Shown in pieces: positions 8,349 through 17,278 of a stretch of 37,823 nucleotides of DNA. This DNA comes from Pseudomonas sp. KBW05. Lineage in GTDB: Bacteria; Pseudomonadota; Gammaproteobacteria; Pseudomonadales; Pseudomonadaceae. The stretch covers positions 1-37,823 of the forward strand of contig NZ_QAJM01000049.1 in assembly GCF_003852405.1 (NCBI RefSeq), in the 5' to 3' direction. The first letter of the stretch is position 1. Every line of letters starts with the position of its first letter. The translations under genes were made by a program, and so were the position numbers. Under the pieces are notes generated by a model that worked only from the letters and a program-made list of their open reading frames with translations, was not told the DNA's origin and made no database searches.

Positions 8349-11300
8349 ATGAACAACCTTATCGACGCTCAACCTGAAGAATGCGTTCAGACGCTGCTGA
8401 CCCGGCGGATCAATGCTGTTGGCGATCCCGGCAGGCTGATCAATCAGTTGCACGGGGCCCAGACGCGCTGTATCGAAGCGGGCAAAGGGCTCAAGCGCTT
8501 GATTGTGCGGGCGCCGCGTATTTCACGGATGGTCTGGCGGGTATTGCAGGATGCCTTCGCCCTGAACCCCGATCACCTCTTGTTTACCGAGCCGGGTCAG
8601 GTCAATAGCCTCACCGAGCGCGCCCTGGCCTTGCTGGTCGATCCGTTGATACCGGCCAATATCAACCAATTCACCCAGTTGAGCGTCAAGGACGATGGTG
8701 CGCGAAAACTGCCCTACAGCCCCCTTCAGGCCCTGGAAAAGGTCAGGGCGTTGGGTTTGCTGGAGCGCTTCAACCAGGCTGCGACGGCGTACTGGAGTCG
8801 ACTGGCCTACGGCTCCTGGCGTACGCGACGCGAGCGGTGGGTGCAGTTGTATGGTGCGCAGTTTGCCGACCAGGCATTCATTGCGTGTCAGTTGTATGAG
8901 CTGTCGGAGCCGGGGTTTGCCATGGTCCGACAAGTGGTGGACGCGCCCACTCCCCAGGCGCGGCGACTTGCCGGTGGCGAATGGGCGGGTATGCAGGTAC
9001 GTCAGTTGTTCTGGCCGGGGAGCAACCAGGCGGCGCTGGCGATTCCGGGTGCGCTGTATGTTTCACGGGGACCGCTGCACGTCGCCTATCTGCCCGGCCT
9101 GGAACGTGGGTTTTATGAGTACCCGTCCTGGGCGCAGATGCAACAAGGGCTGGGGACGTTGCTTCGGGGGCGTTTGTTCACTCTATTGTGGCAGTGCCTG
9201 CCGCTGCTTCGACGTGATGCAGTCCTCGAGCAGGGCCCGATCGTGCATGACGACGCGTTGGCCCACAGTGCATTGGCCCTGCTGGACGGGCAGTGGGACA
9301 ACGAGCTGGCATGCGCCCTGACGATCAATCACACCGCTGTCGCCGCGTCGGGGCAACCACCGCCACAGCCCCGTCGCGTTCTTGCCCATATCGAAAAGGC
9401 CCGCAAGCACTTGGTGGGCGAGCCGCGCCTGGTGCCGTCACTGACGACCTTGCTGAAATGGGACGAGCAGCGGCAGGCGGCGCAGGTCATGTTGGGGCGT
9501 TTTACCCCGGGGCTTTCACTGGCCGGTCGTGAGCACCGGGTGCGCCGTCATGAAAACGGCCTGTTCGCGTTGCTCGATAGCCAAGACCTGGCGAAAGACA
9601 CTGAGCCCTATCTGGCATTTGTGGCCCTGCAAGCGCACTGGCAGGTGCAGCGCGAACGGGTGCGGCAGTGGAGCGAGGTTGCGCCCGAGCGTGCTTTCGA
9701 CCCCGCATTCTGGCTGGAGCGCCCGGACGGCACCCGCAAGCGTGCGACCTTGATGCTTGAGGCCCGGCGCCAGGCGCTGCTTGCCGAAGCGGAGTTGCTG
9801 CGGCGTGCACAGCTGATCAGTGCGGCGCATCAGCAGTGCCTCGTCGATGTGCTGGAGACGCCCCTGGCCGGTCAGCGCACCGGCAGTGACGCGTGTGTAT
9901 TGCGTATCCGAGTGGGGCGCGAAGGAGAACGCGGCGTACCGTTGCACGATGTGTTTGTGGTGACCACGCGCAAGGGGCACAGGCATCCCGCTCGGCAACA
10001 GCCGGCATTGCTGGTGGTGGGCGGCGCACACGGCGGGATGCCGGCGTTCAACTGCCTGGCCGACTTGAGCCACAGCCTGCAGGCCAGCCTGCAAAACCCG
10101 GACGGATCGCCGTTGTGGTGCAGCGTTGCGCGGGATCAGCGTGCCCTGCGCGGGGCGAGGGTTGAAGTGACTTACGCGCCGGTCACGGGCAATGTCCTGC
10201 ATGAAGGGTTCAATGCGCTGGTCAAGCTGTATGCCCGGCTCGCGACACAACTGGATGACAAGGTCCGGCTGTACAGCGAGGTCAGCGACCCCGCCCTGGC
10301 TCGGCTGTTGCTGGCCGATGAGCTGCACGAACATTTGCAGGTGCCGGAGGACGACGCCCGAATGTTGGCTTTGGCCAATGTACAGTTGTTGCGCGTTGCC
10401 GCGACACAGGCGAAAAAATTGCCTGCATGGCTCGGCACCGCCACCGCAACACTGCGCCAGCGCTACAGGCATTTGCAGAACCACTACCTGACCAGCGCCG
10501 TGGCTTTTGAGGAAAAACTCTGGAGCCTGCTGCCTGAGCTGGAAGATTTTGCCCGCGAGCGACTGATCGCACAGCTGACCCTGGATGGCTTCTATCCGCA
10601 ACTGGATATCGACCGCCCACTGTTCGATATTCCCGATGATGTCAGCGCGCATTTTTGTGGCTTGTCGAGCCAGTGCGTGGTGGGTGACCGGCACGTGAAA
10701 AAGGTCGTGAGCGCGCAACGCAGCACCTACAGCCTGCTGCAATTGGCCCTGCATAACCTTGACCCCCAGGCGCCATGGACCGAATGGCGGCTGAACCGTG
10801 CCCGCTATCTCGACCCTGGCTGGAAAGACCGCCTGAGCGTGCGCTACCTGATCAAGACCCTGTCCGCCCTGGACATCGGCGGGCATTACGAAGCACGCAT
10901 CCGCCAGGTGTTTTATCCGGCGTCGGGCAACCCAGGCCTTTCCCCTGCACTCAGCTACCGGGTCGTTTGGCAGCACGCACGATGGCAGCTGTTTTCGGCC
11001 GAACAGCAAGGTCTGAGCAGCCAGGGGCGCAGTCTGTTCAATACCGCCATCGCCGCCCGCGTCCCCGACGACCTGGAGCGCAATGGTCATAGCGTGCAAC
11101 TGTGTTTCGTCCGGTTGGTGGGCTACACCCTTGAGCATGACCGGCACATTGCCGGGATGCTGGTGTTGTTTGACCGGGTATCGCAACGCTGTGTGGTGTA
11201 TTGGCCGATGGCGCAGGGGTTTCCAGTGATCAGCGAATACCCGGATTGGGATGCCATGAGGGACACCCTCAACCGCGCCTGTGCTTTGCCCGAGCCGATC

Positions 11301-13463
11301 AAGGTGCTGGCTCGGCAGGTTGCACCTGGCTGGGCGCATGAGGCGCTGGCCAGCTATCCCGGGGCGCCGCCGTCAACCAAATCGGCGCGGGGCGCCTTTG
11401 GGCGATTCCGCATGAAGGGCTTTTTTATCTTGGCGATAGGCGAGGCCGTTTCTCGGTTTATGCGTTCGTTCAAGGTGCGCCATCGCGTGGCGTCCGTGTT
11501 GCAGGAGGAGATCGAGACGCAGATTCGCGAGCAGATCCAGGCGGTTGCGCCACGTTGGCTGGAGATCGCCGCCACTGACCACAGCCATGCAGTGGCGTTG
11601 CTGGTACATGCGCGGTTGTTTGAAATCCAGCGTCGTAGCCAGGCCAGTGCCCGCTCCGCCCATGCCTTGGCGGAATATCGCGAACTGCGCCTGGGTGAAC
11701 AGCGCTCGGCGACGGTGCGTGGTGCGTTGTCGTTTATTCCGCTGATTGGCGTGGGGGTCAGTGTGTACGAGCTGTTGCTGGCTGCACGGCACTATCACCA
11801 CAGTGGCGATCCCAAGGCGGCGGTGGACGTGGCTTTTCTGACGTTGGTCGCCTTTGTAGATGTGCTGACGGCATTGGTGCCTGGCCCCAAGGGGCTTTCC
11901 AGCGCCGGTTCCGCGACCGCACGGGCAACGATACGCAATGCCATGGTGCACTTTTCGCAGCGCCAGGCACTGACGGGCCTGAAGCGATCATTGCCCAGGC
12001 CGCTGAAGCTGTTGGAGCGTTACAAGAAAGGCGGCTTGCCCAGTGATGCGCTGCGGTTGCAAGGCCCGGGGAACAGAGGCAGTTACATCAAGGATGGTGA
12101 GCAGTTTGTCGTCATCGATCGCGAGCGCTACCCGTTATACCGGCGCAAGGATGAGCAAGTGCTGCGTTTTAGAAGCCAGCAAGCTGACGGCCAGGATGAA
12201 TTGATCCTGTACATCGACGAGCCGCGAGAGTGGCTGCTGGGCGCCGATGCGCCGCAACCGCAGCCAGGGCCCAGTGCAGCCCCGTGGCGACCTTGGGCTT
12301 CATCGTCGACTGCAACTGAATGGGCCCGGCCTGCGCCAGCGTTGCTGGAGAGAGCCATACGTCAATCGCCAGAGGCGCCTGGTGGTTGGCAGGTGTGGGG
12401 ATTCGTGACGGAAATGACGTTAATTGAAGCAACGCCACCCAGGAATATCTTCACGGTATCCAGCGCGACGCCCGACCAGGCCTTCAGCGTGATGAGGCTG
12501 GGAACTCGCTATTACCGGCTATTGCCTGAGGCGCAGGGGGGATTGTCGCAGCGCCTGGTGTTCATCACGCCCAACCATGCCGTGGTCCACCCGGCCTCCA
12601 TCGACGTGTACAACTGGACCGGGCCAGGCATTGCAAGCCAGCCGATCCCGGCGACCCTGGGGGCCAGTGGCGTTTGGACGTTGCATCAAGGGTTGTTTAC
12701 GGAACCGGTGTCGGCGTCGTTGAGCCGGGCCTTTCCCTTGATGACCCATAGCAGCCGGCATTTTCTGTTGGAGCGTCTGCTGCATCTGTCGCACACCAGT
12801 GGGAGCACGCTTACCGCCACGCAGTGGTTCGATCTCAGGGCGACGCTCGACAGGTGGCTGGCCCCGGCTGCCGTGGGGCAGACGGATGATTTGTTGAGGC
12901 TGTTGCGACCCATCGAGAGCTCGACCAGGACCAGTATCTTCATTGGCGACGACGGCCTGACCCCCGGGTTTGATCGCATGGACTTCCATTTGACGCAGGC
13001 CCCCCAGGCTTCGTTGCAAGCAGCGACTCAGCACAATCTGACTGCGCGACGTCACTTGGCCCAGGGGCAGGTTCGAGCGCACCTTGAGCGGATGGGGTTC
13101 AGCTTGCACGCGGTGGAAAAACGCCTTGGCGCCTTGCAGGCGTCGGATTTCTACTGCACGCACCCACAGTCCGACACTGTGTATTTCGTCATGACGCGCT
13201 GGGCGAGCGGCAGCTCGCTTGATCTAAAGGCCCGCGTGGGCATTCAAATGACCGATGAGTGGTTCCGGCACCGGTTTTTCACGACACACATCGCCACCTA
13301 TGCGCCGATCTCTACGGCGATGAGAGAAGGGCGCCTGGTGAAGATCATTGCCGGGGTGCAATGGACGTCCAGGCGTGACCCTTCGGTCTATTTCGTCAGG
13401 TTCGGCAACGTTATGCCCGGAGCAAAGCAGCAACGCCCGCGCTACCAAAAAAAGCGGCACTGA
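8349..13463 (+). CDS. Giant dermonecrotic-toxin-domain protein (DUF6543-type), 1704 residues
   Basis: The ATG at 8349 has AGGAG six bases upstream (8338-8342); an in-frame TTG seven codons earlier has none. The protein has no signal peptide. From memory it belongs to the large Pseudomonas family annotated as dermonecrotic-toxin-domain proteins, recognised by the conserved block LHNLDPQAPWTEWRLNRARY followed by LSVRYLIKTLSALDIGG (about residues 800-850). A hydrophobic hairpin follows at about 1127-1180 (FIPLIGVGVSVYELLLAARH...ALVPGP), and then the family block RYPLYRRKDEQVLRFRSQ and EPREWLLGADAPQPQPGP (to about 1305). The last ~375 residues I do not recognise. Base composition looks like that of the neighbours. 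The 3' end overlaps the convergent lysE gene by 53 bp. Toxin or effector function is inferred from family name only; no immunity gene or secretion signal is visible. Confidence 0.82.
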   Translation: MNNLIDAQPEECVQTLLTRRINAVGDPGRLINQLHGAQTRCIEAGKGLKRLIVRAPRISRMVWRVLQDAFALNPDHLLFTEPGQVNSLTERALALLVDPLIPANINQFTQLSVKDDGARKLPYSPLQALEKVRALGLLERFNQAATAYWSRLAYGSWRTRRERWVQLYGAQFADQAFIACQLYELSEPGFAMVRQVVDAPTPQARRLAGGEWAGMQVRQLFWPGSNQAALAIPGALYVSRGPLHVAYLPGLERGFYEYPSWAQMQQGLGTLLRGRLFTLLWQCLPLLRRDAVLEQGPIVHDDALAHSALALLDGQWDNELACALTINHTAVAASGQPPPQPRRVLAHIEKARKHLVGEPRLVPSLTTLLKWDEQRQAAQVMLGRFTPGLSLAGREHRVRRHENGLFALLDSQDLAKDTEPYLAFVALQAHWQVQRERVRQWSEVAPERAFDPAFWLERPDGTRKRATLMLEARRQALLAEAELLRRAQLISAAHQQCLVDVLETPLAGQRTGSDACVLRIRVGREGERGVPLHDVFVVTTRKGHRHPARQQPALLVVGGAHGGMPAFNCLADLSHSLQASLQNPDGSPLWCSVARDQRALRGARVEVTYAPVTGNVLHEGFNALVKLYARLATQLDDKVRLYSEVSDPALARLLLADELHEHLQVPEDDARMLALANVQLLRVAATQAKKLPAWLGTATATLRQRYRHLQNHYLTSAVAFEEKLWSLLPELEDFARERLIAQLTLDGFYPQLDIDRPLFDIPDDVSAHFCGLSSQCVVGDRHVKKVVSAQRSTYSLLQLALHNLDPQAPWTEWRLNRARYLDPGWKDRLSVRYLIKTLSALDIGGHYEARIRQVFYPASGNPGLSPALSYRVVWQHARWQLFSAEQQGLSSQGRSLFNTAIAARVPDDLERNGHSVQLCFVRLVGYTLEHDRHIAGMLVLFDRVSQRCVVYWPMAQGFPVISEYPDWDAMRDTLNRACALPEPIKVLARQVAPGWAHEALASYPGAPPSTKSARGAFGRFRMKGFFILAIGEAVSRFMRSFKVRHRVASVLQEEIETQIREQIQAVAPRWLEIAATDHSHAVALLVHARLFEIQRRSQASARSAHALAEYRELRLGEQRSATVRGALSFIPLIGVGVSVYELLLAARHYHHSGDPKAAVDVAFLTLVAFVDVLTALVPGPKGLSSAGSATARATIRNAMVHFSQRQALTGLKRSLPRPLKLLERYKKGGLPSDALRLQGPGNRGSYIKDGEQFVVIDRERYPLYRRKDEQVLRFRSQQADGQDELILYIDEPREWLLGADAPQPQPGPSAAPWRPWASSSTATEWARPAPALLERAIRQSPEAPGGWQVWGFVTEMTLIEATPPRNIFTVSSATPDQAFSVMRLGTRYYRLLPEAQGGLSQRLVFITPNHAVVHPASIDVYNWTGPGIASQPIPATLGASGVWTLHQGLFTEPVSASLSRAFPLMTHSSRHFLLERLLHLSHTSGSTLTATQWFDLRATLDRWLAPAAVGQTDDLLRLLRPIESSTRTSIFIGDDGLTPGFDRMDFHLTQAPQASLQAATQHNLTARRHLAQGQVRAHLERMGFSLHAVEKRLGALQASDFYCTHPQSDTVYFVMTRWASGSSLDLKARVGIQMTDEWFRHRFFTTHIATYAPISTAMREGRLVKIIAGVQWTSRRDPSVYFVRFGNVMPGAKQQRPRYQKKRH

Positions 13464-14037
13464 CCCGGTTGAACCAGCCCTGGCCGCTGCCGCTGCGCAG
13501 ATACCGTGCCGCTCCGTGCGCGCCGAGACCGTAGGCCAGCTTGCAGAGCAGGTCGAGCAGGGTCCAGGTGGCAATCATGATCAGCAGCTGTGGCAGGAAT
13601 GGCTGCTGGCTGCTGAGAAATTGCGGCAGGAACGCGGCGAAGAACAGGATGTCCTTCGGGTTGCTGGCGCCCAGCACAAAGGCCCGCCCGAACAGTGTGC
13701 GAAAGCGCGGTACGGCGGCCAGTTGCGGTACTTCGGCACCCTGGGCCGGTTGCCGCGACTGCTGCCAGCTCTGCCAGGCGAGGTAGAACAGGTACGCCGC
13801 GCCGACGATCTTCAGGGCGCTGAACAGTTGCTCGGAGGCCAGCAACAGCGCGCCCAGCCCCAGGGCCGACGCGCTGAGCAGGCAGATCGAGGCAAACACC
13901 CCACCGAGAAACGCTGGATACGAACGGCGCAGGCCGTAGTTCAGACTGTTGCTGATCATCAACAGTGACAGTGGTCCCGGGATCAGGATCACCACCAATG
14001 CCGCGCCGCTGAACAGTAGCCAGGTTTCCAGGTTCAT
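13411..14037 (-). CDS. LysE/RhtB-family exporter
   Basis: A 208-residue protein with about six membrane helices. The LysE signature is at the N-terminus (ALVVILIPGPLSLLMISNSL), followed by FLGGVFASICLL and the later ASNPKDILFFAAFLPQF motif. The second of two adjacent ATGs (14037) is chosen because GGAG is then six bases away instead of three. It starts 14 bp after the AzgA-type permease stop and probably shares its transcript. Its last 53 bp overlap the 3' end of the giant toxin-like gene on the other strand. The substrate is unknown; family members export amino acids or related compounds. Confidence 0.88.
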   Translation of the reverse strand: MNLETWLLFSGAALVVILIPGPLSLLMISNSLNYGLRRSYPAFLGGVFASICLLSASALGLGALLLASEQLFSALKIVGAAYLFYLAWQSWQQSRQPAQGAEVPQLAAVPRFRTLFGRAFVLGASNPKDILFFAAFLPQFLSSQQPFLPQLLIMIATWTLLDLLCKLAYGLGAHGAARYLRSGSGQGWFNRVSAAFFGSAGVAALLRA

Positions 14038-14051
14038 CATGTACTCCGTTT

Positions 14052-15398
14052 TTATAGAAATATGAATTTGGCGATAAAGATCGCGCACAGCACCCACAGG
14101 CTCACCGAAATCTCTCGGTACTTGCCGGTGCCCGCCTTGAGCGCCACGTAAGTGATAAAGCCCAAGGCGATACCGTCGGCAACCGAAAAGGTCAGCGGCA
14201 TCATGATTGCGGTCACGATCGCCGGAATGCTGTCAGTGGCTTCATCCCAATTGATGTGAGCCATGCTTGCCATCATCAGCATCGCCACGTAGATCAGCGC
14301 GCCAGCGGTGGCATAGGCCGGGATCATGCCGGCCAGCGGTGCAAAAAACATCGCGGCCACAAACAGCACGCCCACGGTCACAGCAGTCAGCCCGGTACGG
14401 CCGCCAGCGGCAACACCCGCGGCGCTTTCCACGTAGCTGGTCACCGGCGGTACACCGACCATCGCGCCGAACACGCTGGAAGCGCTATCGGCTTTCAAGG
14501 CGCGGGACAGGTTATCGATCTTGCCATCGGCGTTCACCAGGCCGGCCCGTTGCGCGACGCCCATCAGTGTACCTGCGGTGTCGAACATGTGTACAAAAAG
14601 AAAGGCAAATACCACGCTAATCATGCTTACATTGAATACACCTTTTATGTCCATGGCCATCCAGGTCGGCGCCAGGCTCGGTGGGGTGGAGACCATGCCG
14701 TTGTAGTGCACCAGGCCCAGGCCCCAGCCGGCCAGGGTCACGGCGATGATGCTGATGAGAATCGCGCCGAAGACGCGGTGGTAGCTGAGGATCGCGATCA
14801 ACAGGAAACACACGGCGGCGAGCAACGGCGCCGGTTCATGCAGGGAGCCGAGCTTGATCAGCGTCGCGGGGCTTTCGACGATAATCCCGGCGGTCTTCAA
14901 GCCGATCACCCCGAGGAACAAGCCGACACCCGCGCCCATGGCATGGCGCAGGCTCACCGGAATGCTGTTGAGCAACCACTCACGCACCCGCGACAGCGTC
15001 AGGCCCATGAACAGCACGCCCGAGATAAACACCGCACCCAGCGCGGTTTCCCAGGTGTAGCCCATGGTGCCAACCACGGTGTAGGTGAAAAACGCGTTCA
15101 GGCCCATGCCCGGCGCAAGGCCTACCGGCCAGTTGGCGTACAGGCCCATCAACAGGCAGCCCAGGGCGGCGGCGATGCAGGTGGCGACGAACGCCGCGCC
15201 GTGGTCGATGCCGGCGTCGGCCATGATGTTGGGGTTGACGAAGATGATGTAGGCCATGGTGATAAAGGTGGTGAGGCCGGCGATCAATTCGGTCCTCACT
15301 GTGGTGCCATGCAAGCGCAGTTTGAACAGGCGTTCCAGCCAGCTGTTGCTGGGCGGGGAGAGGTCCAGCGTCGGGGCGTCAGATTTGCGGCTATCCAC
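14052..15398 (-). CDS. AzgA-type adenine/guanine/hypoxanthine permease
   Basis: A 448-residue inner-membrane transporter with 12 or more hydrophobic segments. The N-terminal LIAGLTTFITMAYIIFVNP, LAPGMGLNAFFTYTVV and VPPVTSYVESAAGVAAGGRTG stretches are characteristic of the AzgA branch of NCS2 purine permeases. It imports purine bases by proton symport. The candidate promoter carries the TTTGTATACAAA palindrome (15527-15538) seen before the urate genes, tying it to the same regulon although it lies 7 kb away. The lysE-like gene follows after 14 bp. Confidence 0.92.
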   Translation of the reverse strand: MDSRKSDAPTLDLSPPSNSWLERLFKLRLHGTTVRTELIAGLTTFITMAYIIFVNPNIMADAGIDHGAAFVATCIAAALGCLLMGLYANWPVGLAPGMGLNAFFTYTVVGTMGYTWETALGAVFISGVLFMGLTLSRVREWLLNSIPVSLRHAMGAGVGLFLGVIGLKTAGIIVESPATLIKLGSLHEPAPLLAAVCFLLIAILSYHRVFGAILISIIAVTLAGWGLGLVHYNGMVSTPPSLAPTWMAMDIKGVFNVSMISVVFAFLFVHMFDTAGTLMGVAQRAGLVNADGKIDNLSRALKADSASSVFGAMVGVPPVTSYVESAAGVAAGGRTGLTAVTVGVLFVAAMFFAPLAGMIPAYATAGALIYVAMLMMASMAHINWDEATDSIPAIVTAIMMPLTFSVADGIALGFITYVALKAGTGKYREISVSLWVLCAIFIAKFIFL

Positions 15399-15526
15399 AG
15401 CAAGTACTCCTCAAGAGTTTTATTGTTATTTCCAGCGCCGGTCACAAATGTGGGCAACAGCGCTTTGAGGTACTGGCGGGTTTTGTTGACCAATAGGTCA
15501 GGAACTCGCACGAGGCGAATTATGCT

Positions 15527-15538
15527 TTTGTATACAAA
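15527..15538. promoter_or_regulatory. Operator TTTGTATACAAA upstream of the AzgA-type permease
   Basis: A perfect 12-bp palindrome containing the same TTGTATACAA core as 7535-7544. On the minus strand it falls in the spacer between TTGCTT and CATAAT, a plausible -35/-10 pair for the permease 130 bp downstream. Confidence 0.6.
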
Positions 15539-15585
15539 GAAAGCAAATAATGTTTTCGAATGGTCTGGCGAAAGGCGACAGAAGG

Positions 15586-16020
15586 CTAATTCACTGCACT
15601 CAGTGCCTGATTCACCGCCAGCCATCCGGCAACGGCTTGTTCGCCGGCGTCACTGAAGGCGCGTTGCAACAGTTTGACCTGCTCACGTCGCAACGACTGT
15701 TCAAAACGCTGGCCTTCTTCGCTCAGCTCCAGCAGGCGTTTGCGCTTGTCGGTCTCGGACGCGACGCTGTTCACCAGGTGCATTTCCTGCAATTGGCGCA
15801 GCGGCATATTCAGTGCCTGCTTGCTCACGCCAAGCAATTCCAGCAGCTCTTTCACGCTCAACGCCGGGTAACGCGCGATAAAAAACACGATGCGCTGGTG
15901 CACCCGGCTCAAGCCTCGGCGTTCGAGCATTTCGTCGGCTTTGGCGGTAAAGGCCTGGTAGCCGAAGAAGAACGCTTCCATGGCTTCTTGCTGGGCGGTT
16001 GGGTTTTTAAGGTCAAGCAT
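15586..16020 (-). CDS. MarR-family transcriptional regulator
   Basis: A 144-residue winged-helix protein. The recognition region LSVKELLELLGVSKQALNMP and the wing with DKRKRLLELSEEG fit the MarR family. Its start is 81 bp from the divergent aminotransferase gene, so the aminotransferase-GST pair is its most likely target. The gap holds a GTCAA-N5-TTGAC inverted repeat. The ligand is unknown. Confidence 0.9.
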   Translation of the reverse strand: MLDLKNPTAQQEAMEAFFFGYQAFTAKADEMLERRGLSRVHQRIVFFIARYPALSVKELLELLGVSKQALNMPLRQLQEMHLVNSVASETDKRKRLLELSEEGQRFEQSLRREQVKLLQRAFSDAGEQAVAGWLAVNQALSAVN

Positions 16021-16053
16021 ATTGACGTATCCATCGGAGCTGTCGTAATTTCG

Positions 16054-16068
16054 GTCAACCAGTTTGAC
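16054..16068. promoter_or_regulatory. Candidate MarR operator in the divergent promoter
   Basis: Perfect arms GTCAA (16054-16058) and TTGAC (16064-16068) flank five bases. A second TTGACGTAT occurs at 16022-16030 as a direct repeat of 16064-16072. Position and symmetry suit autoregulation plus control of the aminotransferase gene. Confidence 0.4.
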
Positions 16069-16101
16069 GTATTTCTCACAGTCTTCGCTAGCGGTGAACC
16101 C

Positions 16102-17268
16102 ATGGCCTTCTCTGAACGTGTTACGCGCCTCAAAAGCTCCCTGATCCGTGAAATCCTCGCGGCGGCCCAGCGCCCGGAAGTGATGTCGTTCGCCGGTGGC
16201 CTGCCGGCAGAAGCCATGCTACCGGCGTTGAACTGGGACGATATGCCACTCAACATCGGCCAATACGGCATGAGCGAAGGCGAACCGCAGTTGCGCGAAT
16301 TGCTCGCCGCCGAGGCCCGCGCGTTGGGCATACCGTGCCAGGCCAGCCAGGTGCTGGTGGTCAGCGGCTCCCAGCAAACCCTGGACCTGGCGGCCAAGCT
16401 GTACATCGACAAAGGCACGCAGATTTTGCTGGAAGGCCCGACCTACCTGGCGGCATTGCAGATCTTCCAACTGTTCGGCGCCGAGTGCCTCAGCGTTCAG
16501 TTGGAAGCTGACGGTCCTGACCTTGGCGCCTTGCGCGCCAACCTTGAGCGCCACCGTCCTGCCTTCATCTACCTGATCCCGACCTTCCAGAACCCCTCGG
16601 CCGTACGCTACAGCGAGGCCAAGCGTGAAGCCGTCGCCGCGTTGCTCGATGAGTTCGGCGTGACCCTGATCGAAGACGAACCCTACCGCGAGCTGACTTT
16701 TGACGGTGGCAGCGCCAAACCTATCGTCGGGCGTTTAAAGAAAGCCAGCTGGATCTACACCGGCACCGTGTCCAAAACCTTGCTGCCGGGCCTGCGCGTC
16801 GGCTACCTGATCGCCAGCCCGGAGCTGTTCCCGCACCTGCTCAAGCTCAAGCAATCGGCGGATCTACACACCAACCGCGTCGGCCAATGGCAGGCCATGC
16901 AGTGGATCGGCACGGAAAAATACCAGCATCACCTGGGGGAACTGCGCAGCTTCTATCGCGAACGCCGCGACGCTTTCCAGGCCGCACTGGAGTATCACTT
17001 TGCCGACCTGGCCGACTGGCAAGTGCCCCAAGGTGGATTATTCTTCTGGCTGACCTTGAAACAGCCGCTCGACACCCGCACTTTATTGGCGCAAGCGCTG
17101 GATCAGAACGTCGCGTTCATGCCCGGTGAACCGTTCTTTTCCGAGCCGGACCAACACTTGGGCTCGTTGCGCCTCAATTTCAGTCACATCGACCCGGCCC
17201 GCCTGGACGAAGGTCTCAAGCGTCTGGCCACGGTGGTCCGTCAAGCACAGCACGCGCAAGCGGCATAA
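16102..17268 (+). CDS. PLP-dependent class I/II aminotransferase
   Basis: A 388-residue fold-type I aminotransferase close to the 2-aminoadipate/MocR-type enzymes but without a DNA-binding domain. Visible motifs are SFAGGLPAEAMLP, GSQQTLDLAAKLYIDKG, IPTFQNPSAV, ED(E)PYRELTF and the PLP-lysine region SKTLLPGLRVGY. The ATG at 16102 gives the usual N-terminus (MAFSERVTRLKSSLIREIL); the frame stays open far upstream only across the MarR gene. A GST gene follows after 10 bp in the same operon. The amino donor is not predictable from sequence. Confidence 0.9.
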   Translation: MAFSERVTRLKSSLIREILAAAQRPEVMSFAGGLPAEAMLPALNWDDMPLNIGQYGMSEGEPQLRELLAAEARALGIPCQASQVLVVSGSQQTLDLAAKLYIDKGTQILLEGPTYLAALQIFQLFGAECLSVQLEADGPDLGALRANLERHRPAFIYLIPTFQNPSAVRYSEAKREAVAALLDEFGVTLIEDEPYRELTFDGGSAKPIVGRLKKASWIYTGTVSKTLLPGLRVGYLIASPELFPHLLKLKQSADLHTNRVGQWQAMQWIGTEKYQHHLGELRSFYRERRDAFQAALEYHFADLADWQVPQGGLFFWLTLKQPLDTRTLLAQALDQNVAFMPGEPFFSEPDQHLGSLRLNFSHIDPARLDEGLKRLATVVRQAQHAQAA

Positions 17269-17278
17269 GGGGAGTCCC

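Noticed and set aside
9516-11339. 607-residue minus-strand open frame
   Set aside because: Lies wholly inside the giant toxin-like gene on the other strand; no domain, no ribosome site, composition of a shadow frame.
14256-15656. 466-residue plus-strand open frame
   Set aside because: Antisense to the AzgA-type permease, His/Gln/Gly-rich shadow with no family match.
15550-16101. Fusion of an extra N-terminal domain to the aminotransferase (572-residue frame)
   Set aside because: The added 184 residues are the antisense of the MarR gene; the normal aminotransferase N-terminus begins at the ATG at 16102.
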